Part shown: in pieces, positions 1 through 8,029 of the stretch | Layout: every line of letters begins with the position of its first letter | How positions within the stretch are numbered: position 1 is the stretch's first letter | DNA from: CAYONZ01 sp964405465 | GTDB taxonomy: Bacteria > Bdellovibrionota > Bdellovibrionia > Bdellovibrionales > JAMPXM01 | Assembly: GCA_964405465.1 (NCBI GenBank) | Contig: CAYONZ010000003.1 | Coordinates: 62,001 to 126,000 of the forward strand | Length of the DNA: 64,000 nucleotides | Direction of reading: 5' to 3' | The notes under the pieces: model-generated | What the model was told of the DNA's origin: nothing | Database searches by the model: none | The model's input: only the letters and a program-made list of their open reading frames with translations | Program-made: the position numbers and the translations under genes

Positions 1-1945
1 ACAAATGATCCACCCGATTAACCGGCAATACGATGGTGAACTCCGTCCCCTTGCCTACCTCTGATGATACCCGAATTTCTCCACCGTGCTTTTTAACGAT
101 GCCATACGAGATGCTCAGCCCGAGCCCCGTCCCCTCGCCTACCGCTTTGGTCGTGAAAAATGGATCGAAAATTCTCTCGAGAGTGTCTCTGTCTATTCCA
201 TGGCCAGTGTCTCGAATTGAAATTTCCACCGTTGGCCCCGTGGCGCCCTGAGGCCCCACTCTGGTTCTTATAAACACATCGCCCTTGCCTTGAATTGATT
301 GCACCGCATTCGAAATGATATTCACAAACACCTGATTTATGTGGCCCGCCTGACACTCCACTTCAGGAACTTCCGTAAACTCTGTGTGCAATTCAACTTG
401 TCCCTTAAACTCCCCCGAAAGTAGGCGGATCGTCTGATCTAAACTCTCATTGATGTTCATTTTCTTGAACTTGCCTTCGTCAAGGCGCGAAAAATTTCTT
501 AATCCCACCACTATGTCTTTCGTTCGACGAGCCCCGTCCTCACAAGATTGAATCAATCGAGGAAGATCCTTTTGCATGTATTCAAAATCACATTCCTCTT
601 TAGCTTTAGCCAGTGCCTCAGGCCCTTGCTCGGCAGCCTGAATCAGCTTTTGGTACTCAAGCGAATATTCGCGCAGATGTGACATATTACTATAAATAAA
701 TCCTATTGGATTATTCAATTCATGCGCAACCCCTGCCACAAGCTGGCCTAAACTTGCCATTTTCGCCGAATGCACCAATCTAGATTGAGTCTCTTTAAGT
801 TCGGCATAGGCTCGTTCGAGCTCATCCACCTTTTTCTGCAGGTCGGTCTTAGCGTCCACCACGCGCTGAGACATTTCATTAAAACTCTCAGCCAAAATCC
901 CCAACTCAGTGTCCGAAGTAACTGGCACCTCTATCGCTCCCTCACGATCACCAGTTCTCTGAATAGCCCAAACCAAATCATTCAGTGGTCTAAGAATTTG
1001 CCGAGCAATCAAAAAGCTCGATAAAATCAACAATACAAAAATCGCGCCCGACACCGAGAAAAATGCATAATTAACAGAATTCAGAACCTTTCGAGCTCGC
1101 TGTTTTGAAGTTCCAAGTCCAATTAAAAAGCGCGATCCGCCCCAATCAATCGGAGCAATGATAAAGCCAAAAGGCTCATCTCTTAACGTTAACTCAAAGA
1201 AGGTTTCGGCGCTTCCCAAAATCGATTTTGCAAAATAGTCTTTTGGATATTCCCTAAAATCAGAGTGACTCGAATTCACCACTTTTCCTTTGCTATCGAA
1301 TAGAATGAATTCTAAATTGTTGTATCTCTTCTTCAATCCCTCAAGAAAAGTCTGCGAAAGCGTAATCGTCTCTTCAATGTATCCAACCGTTTTGCCAGAG
1401 CGTGACTTCAATTTTGCAAGACAGATAAGATTCATCGCATTCGAATTTTCTCCAGATTCCAACACAAAAATTTCTGACTTGTTTGTAAGCTCTGCCAAGT
1501 CTGCAGCGTTCAAGAATATTTCAAACTCCTCTAAACTTCGATCATCTTTGGAATTCGTAAGATTCTCTGGAGTTAAAGTGGCAATCATTCGTCCAGATTG
1601 ATTAAACAAAGAGGCTTTCGTGACTAAACTGTTTCGTATCGAGGACGCTAAAACATTTTTTGCCATCGACACGGAATTGGCCGTTAAGTTATAAACCAAT
1701 GCCGTGTCCTGTTGATGCTTTTGTTGGCGCACGCTCAAGTATTTTTTGTACTCCTGAATAAATTCTTCGAATTCCCTTACGTTTAGCCGAAGACGCTGCA
1801 CCATTTCGTTGTCTATGGCTTCCTCATATTTCATAACTGAAAATCCAGTTAAAAATGCGAGCGGCACAATGGAAAGCAACAAAAACCATAAAACCAGAAT
1901 GGTTCGGAGCGAACGCTTTGGTGTTCGAGATGCATTTTTCTTCAT
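1..1945 (-). CDS. Membrane sensor histidine kinase, 3' end cut by the window edge
   Basis: The reverse strand is open from an ATG at 1945 to the left edge (about 648 codons, no stop). The order is: an N-terminal membrane segment (residues ~14-36), a ~255-residue extracytoplasmic sensor region, a second membrane segment (~295-318, AIFVLLILSSFLIA), a HAMP-like linker and coiled coil, then the kinase core. The core shows the H-box VAGVAHELNNP (His near residue 405), N-box VFVNIISNAVQSI, DTGHGI, the F-box IFDPFFTTK and G2 GEGTGLGLSISYGIVKKHGG, followed by GKGTEFTIVLPV. Only a few residues should be missing from the end. It starts 13 nt after the anti-sigma-like gene, so it is probably the last gene of the mreB operon; no response regulator is visible. 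The codons for GEGTG (125-134) and GKGTE (41-50) carry the dispersed CCGTCCCC word. Substrate and signal are unknown. Confidence 0.9.
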   Translation of the reverse strand, partial: MKKNASRTPKRSLRTILVLWFLLLSIVPLAFLTGFSVMKYEEAIDNEMVQRLRLNVREFEEFIQEYKKYLSVRQQKHQQDTALVYNLTANSVSMAKNVLASSIRNSLVTKASLFNQSGRMIATLTPENLTNSKDDRSLEEFEIFLNAADLAELTNKSEIFVLESGENSNAMNLICLAKLKSRSGKTVGYIEETITLSQTFLEGLKKRYNNLEFILFDSKGKVVNSSHSDFREYPKDYFAKSILGSAETFFELTLRDEPFGFIIAPIDWGGSRFLIGLGTSKQRARKVLNSVNYAFFSVSGAIFVLLILSSFLIARQILRPLNDLVWAIQRTGDREGAIEVPVTSDTELGILAESFNEMSQRVVDAKTDLQKKVDELERAYAELKETQSRLVHSAKMASLGQLVAGVAHELNNPIGFIYSNMSHLREYSLEYQKLIQAAEQGPEALAKAKEECDFEYMQKDLPRLIQSCEDGARRTKDIVVGLRNFSRLDEGKFKKMNINESLDQTIRLLSGEFKGQVELHTEFTEVPEVECQAGHINQVFVNIISNAVQSIQGKGDVFIRTRVGPQGATGPTVEISIRDTGHGIDRDTLERIFDPFFTTKAVGEGTGLGLSISYGIVKKHGGEIRVSSEVGKGTEFTIVLPVNRVDHL

Positions 1946-1958
1946 AAACTCATATTGT

Positions 1959-3047
1959 TTATTGACTGGAATTAGTTCCAGAATCTATCCACAGGATATA
2001 ACGAACTAAGCCCGGAGGCATTATTCTTGGATGTGGATCCTTAGAAATTCGGACTGGACCATAGACTTTTAGCTTGTTCACGAATTCGGCATCATTTTTT
2101 TCTGGAAGTGAAAAGTGGAAATAACTGCCATTTCCTTTTTTCCACCCCAGCTCCACCTCACCCGCTTTTTCTCCACCCAGATCTTGAATCAGCTGCCTAA
2201 TCTCAGGCGTAACATCAGAAACATTCTGAAGTGTCATAAAGGCACGAAGTACATAGCCCTGCGATTTTCTCGGTGCATCCGTTGGCCCAGCTGAAACTCC
2301 GGCGGAGGTCAATGCTTGCCCATGACTTACATTTCCCGACCCCACCGCAGGGGACGGACCCTCACCTGACGAAGGTTTTTTGACGTGGTTGCCGTCATTA
2401 AGTGCACTGCTGATCTGAGCAGCAGAAGGTAGTGCTCCATTGGTCGAAATCTTAGCTGGAGCCACTGGTGCAGATGGCCCTTCATCAAAATCCCCACTCG
2501 ATTCCGAAGCATCGGCTACATCGCCTTCGTCCCCAACATCCTCAGTATCTGATCCCGCCGACACCTCTGATGCCTCATCGGGTTTAGGGCTAGGAATGTC
2601 CGCGACAATCAAAACATTACTTGGCAGAGTTGGCCGTCCTTTGATGAAATCAATCTTCTCCCAAGGGATCACCGCCACAACGCCCGCAACTGAAAAAGAA
2701 ATCGCCAATCCAACGACCGACCATCTCAATGTATCAGGCCAATTCATCCACTTCATATATCGTCTAGTGATCGAAGCAACGCTCTCCGCCTCACCTAGAC
2801 GTACAATCAGCTGCTCATCCACGGAGACTTCTTGCAAAGAATGACAGTATTGAAGGCCGGATTGAATTGCACGAAAACTTCTTTGCGCAACAGGATCGGT
2901 CTCTAGGTATTTCTCCAGGTCCTTGCGCCGCTCTTGATCCAGCCGCCCCAGAACATAATCGTACATCATCTCTTGGCACAAAAAAGTGGACATCTTCCTT
3001 GGAAAACGTCTCCTGAATTTGACTTCAATTCCGCTGACTTCACTCAT
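1959..3047 (-). CDS. Membrane-spanning anti-sigma-factor-like protein
   Basis: This is a 362-residue protein. The N-terminal ~75 residues (MMYDYVLGRLDQERRKDLEK..) resemble the helical anti-sigma domain of the zinc-finger family but lack its His-x3-Cys-x2-Cys ligands. One membrane segment follows (~residues 110-130, LRWSVVGLAISFSVAGVVAV), then a Ser/Asp/Glu/Gly-rich linker and a C-terminal ~100-residue domain of unknown type that would lie in the periplasm. The ATG overlaps the stop of the sigma-like gene by 4 nt (ATGA), which favours this start over the internal ATG at 2993. The topology fits an anti-sigma factor relaying an envelope signal to the adjacent sigma-like protein; this is an inference from fold pattern and pairing. 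The GPSP codons at 2350-2359 contain the dispersed repeat word. Confidence 0.65.
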   Translation of the reverse strand: MSEVSGIEVKFRRRFPRKMSTFLCQEMMYDYVLGRLDQERRKDLEKYLETDPVAQRSFRAIQSGLQYCHSLQEVSVDEQLIVRLGEAESVASITRRYMKWMNWPDTLRWSVVGLAISFSVAGVVAVIPWEKIDFIKGRPTLPSNVLIVADIPSPKPDEASEVSAGSDTEDVGDEGDVADASESSGDFDEGPSAPVAPAKISTNGALPSAAQISSALNDGNHVKKPSSGEGPSPAVGSGNVSHGQALTSAGVSAGPTDAPRKSQGYVLRAFMTLQNVSDVTPEIRQLIQDLGGEKAGEVELGWKKGNGSYFHFSLPEKNDAEFVNKLKVYGPVRISKDPHPRIMPPGLVRYILWIDSGTNSSQ

Positions 3048-3493
3048 ACACTTTTCGCCAATATGTCTAAGCCCAATGTGCGGTAGGCTTTCCCCAACCG
3101 ATATTGGGCAGTTCCCTCAGTCACCTTGAGCAACTCTCCGAGACGGCGATCACTGAGCTCAAAACGCACTTTCAGCGCAACTGCCAAAATTTCACTATCT
3201 GAATTAGTTTTCAAAAATTTCAACCAACTGGCTAGATCAACAACTGCCCGCAATTGATTCGAAAAGACCCAGGTCGTTTTATCTTTAGGAAGATGGCGAA
3301 ATGCATATCGCCACTCCGAAACACAAAGAGGCAAAACCATATTCAAAAAATCTTCATGCGAATTTGAACTATCCACATCCTTGGCTTTCGCCCTCGCAAT
3401 CACGTGCTCAGTGCTCACCAATGCCAATTGTTCATTTGGAAGCGAAAACAAAAAAAACAGTGCTATTTCTCGCACCTGTTTCTCGCTCAACAT
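3044..3493 (-). CDS. Small sigma-70 region-4-like regulator
   Basis: This is a 149-residue protein. The last ~35 residues (LSDRRLGELLKVTEGTAQYRLGKAYRTLG) match the helix-turn-helix of sigma-70 region 4 as found in ECF-type factors, with the usual 'VTEGTAQYRLGKAY' recognition-helix pattern. The N-terminal half is helical but I cannot recognise a clear region 2, so it may be a divergent sigma factor or a sigma-like DNA-binding protein. It starts 3 nt after the mreB stop and overlaps the anti-sigma-like gene by ATGA, giving a probable mreB-sigma-anti-sigma-kinase transcript. The pairing with a membrane anti-sigma-like partner is the main support for its role. Confidence 0.6.
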   Translation of the reverse strand: MLSEKQVREIALFFLFSLPNEQLALVSTEHVIARAKAKDVDSSNSHEDFLNMVLPLCVSEWRYAFRHLPKDKTTWVFSNQLRAVVDLASWLKFLKTNSDSEILAVALKVRFELSDRRLGELLKVTEGTAQYRLGKAYRTLGLDILAKSV

Positions 3494-3496
3494 TAT

Positions 3497-4540
3497 TTAG
3501 TCCACACAAAGTTGTTTTAGAAGACCAAGCTGATCAAGAACCTTGCCAGAACCCAAAACGACACAAGTTAAAGGATCTTCTGCAATGGTCACCGGTAGTC
3601 CGGTGCGCTCTCGAAGCAAAACATCAAAATTGGCCAACAGCGCCCCTCCACCTGTAAGCACGATGCCGTTATCGACGATGTCAGAGGCCAATTCTGGAGG
3701 CGTTTTCTCAAGCGCTGTTCGAACAGCATCAACCACCTCACTAAGTGGATCCATAAGCGCATCGTTCACCTGAGAGCTCGTGATTTCAATCGTCTTTGGC
3801 GCACCAGCAACTAGATCGCGACCCTTGATTTCCATCACGCGTTCTTCTTCAAAAGGATAGGCGTTCCCAATTTTAATTTTAATCTTTTCGGCAGATTGCT
3901 CACCGATCGCAAGATTGAATTGACGACGAACATAGTTAACAATGGCTTCGTCAAATTTGTCTCCAGCCACCTTGATAGACTTACAGTATACAATCCCACC
4001 CAATGAAATAACAGCCACACCAGTGGTTCCACCACCCATGTCAACAACCATACTTCCTGTAGGCTCAGTTATAGGCAACCCGGCCCCAATTGCTGCTGCC
4101 ATAGGTTCCTCAATCAAATAAACCTCACGAGCGCCAGCCGAATAGGCCGAGTCTTTTACCGCACGTTTTTCTACCTGAGTAATTCCGTACGGAACGCAAA
4201 TGATAATTCGAGGACGAATAAAGCTCTTTTTGCCCTCTGTTGATTTTGAAATAAAATATTTCAGCATCGATTGAGTGACTTCAAAATCGGCAATTACCCC
4301 ATCTTTAATTGGTCGTATCGCCACTATCGAACCGGGAGTTCTTCCAAGCATTTCCTTTGCTTCTTTTCCAACTGCGAGCACTCGGTTTGCCACACCTCGA
4401 AAATTTTTCTGAACTGCTACTACCGATGGCTCGTCAAGAATTATCCCTCGCCCTTTTGCATATACCAATGTGTTCGCTGTACCTAAATCGATCGCAATAT
4501 CGTTTGAAAAATAATCAGATAGTTTTTCTTTAAATCCCAT
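3497..4540 (-). CDS. mreB: Rod-shape-determining actin homologue MreB
   Basis: MreB polymerises under the inner membrane and directs elongasome wall synthesis. The protein (347 aa, normal length) has the actin-fold motifs: phosphate 1 DLGTANTLVYAKGRGI, connect 1, PRIIICVPYGIT, EEPMAAAIGAGLP, the phosphate-2 loop VVDMGGGTTGVAVISLGG and the adenosine motif IVLTGGGALL. I chose the ATG at 4540 (MGFKEKLSDYF..) because the frame upstream to 4585 adds an unrelated 15 residues and because a purine-rich stretch precedes this ATG. Unlike the usual mreBCD order, mreC and mreD do not follow. The downstream genes are a sigma-like and an anti-sigma-like protein. Confidence 0.95.
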   Translation of the reverse strand: MGFKEKLSDYFSNDIAIDLGTANTLVYAKGRGIILDEPSVVAVQKNFRGVANRVLAVGKEAKEMLGRTPGSIVAIRPIKDGVIADFEVTQSMLKYFISKSTEGKKSFIRPRIIICVPYGITQVEKRAVKDSAYSAGAREVYLIEEPMAAAIGAGLPITEPTGSMVVDMGGGTTGVAVISLGGIVYCKSIKVAGDKFDEAIVNYVRRQFNLAIGEQSAEKIKIKIGNAYPFEEERVMEIKGRDLVAGAPKTIEITSSQVNDALMDPLSEVVDAVRTALEKTPPELASDIVDNGIVLTGGGALLANFDVLLRERTGLPVTIAEDPLTCVVLGSGKVLDQLGLLKQLCVD

Positions 4541-4585
4541 TTTTTCTCTGCTTCTTTGGAGGTTAACGTCTGCAACAAAATGCAC

Positions 4586-4899
4586 GAGTTGCGTGAAACG
4601 AAATCTTTATTTTAATCAGGCACATTTCTAAAAAAATATTTTTCAACACGCCTATACATAAATGTAGGCTAAGCATAAAAAAAGAGTCAATACGATAAGT
4701 TAGCTAGAAAAAAGTTTTTTCGAAAAGTCCAAAATCGAAAGACCAACGGCCAGATCCATTCTTTTCGCCCATGAGTACAATGGGCTAGGTATCCCAACGA
4801 CCTTGTCCTTCCGGATTGCAGATCACCGGTGCTCCGTGGGGACGGCGGTGCTCCGAGGGGACGGAGCTTCGGCAAAACCCTATTTAAAAATTTAGTTCT
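4586..4899. other. glpD-mreB intergenic region with repeat hairpins
   Basis: This 314-bp gap between the glpD stop and mreB contains no convincing gene. 4825-4867 holds two copies of the dispersed GGGGACGG word (see the separate repeat entry). The mreB-proximal part (about 4590-4720) is AT-rich and is the expected location of the mreB promoter, but I could not pick a convincing -35/-10 pair. Confidence 0.6.
4831..4867. repeat. Two tandem copies of the GGGGACGG word forming hairpins
   Basis: Copies lie at 4838-4845 and 4857-4867. The second is the centre of a hairpin, GCTCCG (4850-4855), loop AGGGGA, CGGAGC (4862-4867). The first is flanked by CACCG/CGGTG complementarity (4825-4850). It sits just downstream of glpD and could act as a transcription end or REP-like element. 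Confidence 0.7.
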
Positions 4900-6591
4900 T
4901 CAGGATACCGACTGCCTTTTCCACTTTAACTCATTCGCAATGAAGTCCCGCACACTTTGCATTTCCTGCTGACGTCGCTCTTCGGTCCATCTCAATCTCA
5001 GTGCGAATTCCATCGACAATCGCTCCAAATGTCGGACACCATGATCCTTTCTCGCCAAAAACAACGGACTTCTCCGTGTATAAAAATCCAACAGCCTCAG
5101 ACACATAGTGTTGCGTACTGCAAATTCCGCCTCAGCAACCCAAATCTGGGCTTCGACATCCTCTGAATTTTCGTGCCTTACTGCTGATTTTGACAGCGAC
5201 TCCAGTAAGGCAAAAGCTTCTGGTCCGTGACGCTCAACTAATGCTTCCACCACATGCCCAGAGATTTGCGACTCCGTCCCCACTTCAGTTGCAAGCATCT
5301 TACTTTGGCGAAGACTCTCAGGCGTGATCTCCGAATTGAGTGGACTCAGCGTCTCGCTAAATCGAAATCGCACCTGATCTTCAATCGGAAATGCTTCTAA
5401 CGCGACTTCAACGGCATGTTTCGACATTAATCTGTAAGTTGTATATTTGCCTCCAGCCACAAATGTAATTCCTCGGGGATCCCGGTGAATCAAGTGTTCT
5501 CGACTCGTCTTACTTTCGGTAGATGCGCCATCATCCACCAGGGGACGGACCCCAGCATAACTCGCAATCAAATCGTCTTCAGTTAACCGGGCTCCAGGAA
5601 AATACTTTTCAACCACCCTTAGCAAATACCCAACATCCTCTTCCGTAGTTCCCACCAGCCCCGGATCTCCAGAAAAATCTGTATCTGTTGTTCCGATTAT
5701 GATCATCTCATGTCTCGGAATTCCAAATACAATCCGCTTATCGGATTCTGTAGCCATTACGACCGCCCGTTCAAGTGGTAACCTCCGCCGATCAAGTGTC
5801 AGGTGGACACCCTTTGAGGGACGGAGCACCCTCCTCCAAGTTTTCAAAAGATCTATCGCTGTCCGATCTGTCCATGGCCCCGTCGTTCCAACTACATGCC
5901 GTGCCTGAACCAAAAACTCACGTCCCGTTAGCCGATCAATACAGCCCACTCCTCGGACCACCCCATCACTAAAAACCGCTGACTTCGCTTCACAGAAATT
6001 TACACAGATTGCTCCCAACTTCGAAGCCGATCTCAGCGTCTCAATCACCAGTCGGTCATCATCCATGTATGCATCCGAATACTCAAAAGCCCCCAACATT
6101 TCCTTTGGCTGCAACAAAGGAGCACGCTGTAGTGCCTCTTGAGAAGTCAATCGTTCATGAAGCTCCGGCGCCTCAAACATCGAAAGCGCATCGTATAACC
6201 ACATTCCCAACCCCATCTTCCCCATTCCCACGCGGCCACCTTTATACAGCGGAAGCATAAATCGCAGTGGGTGAACAAGGTGCGGTGCTATTTCAAAAAG
6301 ATTACGCCGCTCCGAAAGAGCCTCAAACACCAGGTGAAACTCAAGATTCTCCAAATAACGTATCCCACCATGAATCAACTTACTTGATCTAGAGCTTGTC
6401 CCCTGAGCAAAGTCCTGCATTTCAACCAGGGCAACTCGCATTCCACGAGAGGCTGCGTCCCTCGCAACGCCTGCTCCAGTAATTCCACCGCCGATCACCA
6501 GTAAATCAAAAATCTCTGCCGGAAGCTTTTCGAGATTGGATGTGCGTGTGTCTGCCGAAAACTCCATCGATTTTTTCATAACCACCCTCAT
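4900..6591 (-). CDS. glpD: Aerobic glycerol-3-phosphate dehydrogenase
   Basis: This FAD enzyme oxidises sn-glycerol-3-phosphate to dihydroxyacetone phosphate at the inner membrane and feeds electrons to quinone. The 563-residue protein has the FAD fold VIGGGITGAGVARDAASRG, the family segment SSRSSKLIHGGIRYLE, IIIGTTDTDFSGDP, the conserved SYAGVRPLVDDGA and the helical C-terminal domain. The start is ambiguous between 6591 (ATGA overlap with the upstream gene) and an in-frame ATG 12 nt later; I keep the overlapping one. It is co-transcribed with the small GNAT-like gene. The conserved VRPL codons (5541-5551) carry the dispersed GGGGACGGAC word on the opposite strand. No glpK or glpF is present. 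Confidence 0.95.
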   Translation of the reverse strand: MRVVMKKSMEFSADTRTSNLEKLPAEIFDLLVIGGGITGAGVARDAASRGMRVALVEMQDFAQGTSSRSSKLIHGGIRYLENLEFHLVFEALSERRNLFEIAPHLVHPLRFMLPLYKGGRVGMGKMGLGMWLYDALSMFEAPELHERLTSQEALQRAPLLQPKEMLGAFEYSDAYMDDDRLVIETLRSASKLGAICVNFCEAKSAVFSDGVVRGVGCIDRLTGREFLVQARHVVGTTGPWTDRTAIDLLKTWRRVLRPSKGVHLTLDRRRLPLERAVVMATESDKRIVFGIPRHEMIIIGTTDTDFSGDPGLVGTTEEDVGYLLRVVEKYFPGARLTEDDLIASYAGVRPLVDDGASTESKTSREHLIHRDPRGITFVAGGKYTTYRLMSKHAVEVALEAFPIEDQVRFRFSETLSPLNSEITPESLRQSKMLATEVGTESQISGHVVEALVERHGPEAFALLESLSKSAVRHENSEDVEAQIWVAEAEFAVRNTMCLRLLDFYTRRSPLFLARKDHGVRHLERLSMEFALRLRWTEERRQQEMQSVRDFIANELKWKRQSVS

Positions 6592-7061
6592 GACTTAGAT
6601 GTGCGAACCTCCCAAATCTTATCATGACGCAACTCTGCTGGCCAAGAAACAAGCCCTTCTTGGACTGAGGGCGAGGGATCAAAAAACAAAACACGCTGAA
6701 AGTTTTTTTCTCGAGCTACTTTGATCGCAATTCCAATTAATGCATCCCGAATTCCAGCAGAATCAAACATCATTTGCTCCACCCACAATGTTTGAGTTTG
6801 CTGCCTAAAAAAAAGCACGGGTTGACCTAAAAAAAATCCGGTTACCTGCGATTGCTCCCGAGCCAGAAAACTCCAACCTAGAGGAAGGTAATACTCCAGC
6901 GATTCTCGCCTCCAACTCGCTTCCCACGAAGCAAAGATTCTTTTTTCTTCATTTTTTTCAAGATTATTGAATTGCTCCCTCGCATAGTTATAAACAGAAT
7001 CTACATCGTTCAATGATGAAACGCTAAAATCAATATCCACAAATCCCCCCTCATTTGACAT
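6588..7061 (-). CDS. Small GNAT-like protein of unknown function
   Basis: This is a 157-residue soluble protein. The pattern WSFLAREQSQVTGFFLGQPVLFF followed by WVEQMMFDSAGIRDALIGIAIKVAREKNFQRVLFF is reminiscent of the central strands and the beta4-alpha3 region of GNAT acetyltransferases. The acetyl-CoA loop (Q/RxxGxG/A) is not evident, so activity is doubtful. It overlaps glpD by ATGA and is probably translated with it. It diverges from the HAD gene at 7150 across an 88-bp promoter region. Confidence 0.55.
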   Translation of the reverse strand: MSNEGGFVDIDFSVSSLNDVDSVYNYAREQFNNLEKNEEKRIFASWEASWRRESLEYYLPLGWSFLAREQSQVTGFFLGQPVLFFRQQTQTLWVEQMMFDSAGIRDALIGIAIKVAREKNFQRVLFFDPSPSVQEGLVSWPAELRHDKIWEVRTSKS

Positions 7062-7085
7062 TTTCTCAGAGCTTGCAAAGCATTT

Positions 7086-7114
7086 TTGACACCTGATAGA
7101 TTAGTTTATTCTAT
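7086..7114 (+). promoter_or_regulatory. Possible sigma-70 promoter for the HAD gene
   Basis: A perfect TTGACA (7086-7091) is followed after 17 bp by TTCTAT (7109-7114), a weak -10. It lies 36-64 bp before the start codon at 7150, in the only gap between divergent genes. Confidence 0.35.
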
Positions 7115-7149
7115 TATTTCATACCTATGCGACAGTCACGGAGGTTCGC

Positions 7150-7935
7150 ATGACCATACAATCCTCGAAAAAACCCCTCATCGGGCCAAATCCGGAATTT
7201 TTGGCAAATCTTATGATTGAAATCGAAAAAAAATGTAGCTCCGTCCCCCAGAGCTTACGCTTTGCCGCCTTTGATGCCGACGGAACACTGTGGGATTCAG
7301 ATATTGGAGAGAATTTTTTTGAATTCCAAATTGAAAACTGTGGCCTTGCGCTTCCAGCAGATCCATGGAAGCATTATCGCGAGTTAAAAAAACAATATCC
7401 TCCTCTTGCCTACACCTGGTTAGCAACCATCAACGCTGGATTTTCATTACAACAGGTTCGAGGTTGGGCCAAAAGCGCAATTGATCGGCAATCAATTTCG
7501 ATCTTTGAGTCACAACGACAATTAATAGAATTTTTAAGAAAACTCGAATTTAAGATATTTGTTGTTACCGCTTCCGTGAAATGGGCTGTAGAACCTGCAG
7601 CGGCACTTTTGGGATTTAGTTTTGATGAGGTTTTGGGAGTGTGTACAAACATTGAGAACGGACTTGTTTCAAGCGCACCAGTTGAACCCATTACCTGGAG
7701 ACAAGGAAAGGCCACCGCTCTATTGAATGCAACTGGCGGGGTCCGTCCCCTTTTCTGTTCTGGCAACACACTCGGTGATATCGCACTTCTCGAGCTCTCC
7801 GAGGGTCCCTGCTTGGCCATTCGCTCCCAACCGGAGCCATTAACCAATGAAGCCCCAAGTCCACTCTATCTTGAGGAGATTCAGCTCTGGGACGCAGCCC
7901 TTAAAAACCACTGGCACAGACACGCCTTTCGATAA
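7150..7935 (+). CDS. HAD-superfamily (SerB-like) phosphatase
   Basis: This 261-residue protein has the HAD nucleophile motif FDADGTLWDSD (Asp near residue 41), motif II KIFVVTASVKW, a Lys in WRQGKATAL and motif III FCSGNTLGDIALLE. The helical cap between motifs I and II and the overall order match HAD-IB enzymes such as phosphoserine phosphatase and phosphocholine/phosphoethanolamine phosphatases, so a small phosphomonoester is the likely substrate; which one cannot be read. The ATG at 7150 follows ACGGAGG at good spacing. Two copies of the dispersed word fall in this gene (7238-7248 coding SSVP, 7741-7750 coding VRPL). Confidence 0.8.
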   Translation: MTIQSSKKPLIGPNPEFLANLMIEIEKKCSSVPQSLRFAAFDADGTLWDSDIGENFFEFQIENCGLALPADPWKHYRELKKQYPPLAYTWLATINAGFSLQQVRGWAKSAIDRQSISIFESQRQLIEFLRKLEFKIFVVTASVKWAVEPAAALLGFSFDEVLGVCTNIENGLVSSAPVEPITWRQGKATALLNATGGVRPLFCSGNTLGDIALLELSEGPCLAIRSQPEPLTNEAPSPLYLEEIQLWDAALKNHWHRHAFR

Positions 7936-7961
7936 AGTAAATTCCCCTCAAATGCCTCGAC

Positions 7962-7991
7962 AAAAAAAATCCCGAGCCAACTAACTCGGGA
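7962..7991 (-). terminator. Rho-independent terminator of the sigma-54 activator gene
   Basis: TCCCGAG (7970-7976) and CTCGGGA (7985-7991) form a 7-bp stem with an 8-nt loop. On the minus strand an eight-T run follows (7962-7969). It lies ~40 bp beyond the stop at 8030 and may serve the convergent HAD gene too. Confidence 0.8.
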
Positions 7992-8012
7992 CATACTAAG
8001 TCTTTGCCTGCC

Positions 8013-8023
8013 GGGGACGGAGC
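8013..8023 (+). repeat. Intergenic copy of GGGGACGGAGC
   Basis: An exact 11-bp copy of the dispersed word lies between the terminator at 7962-7991 and the activator stop codon. Confidence 0.75.
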
Positions 8024-8029
8024 CAAAGA

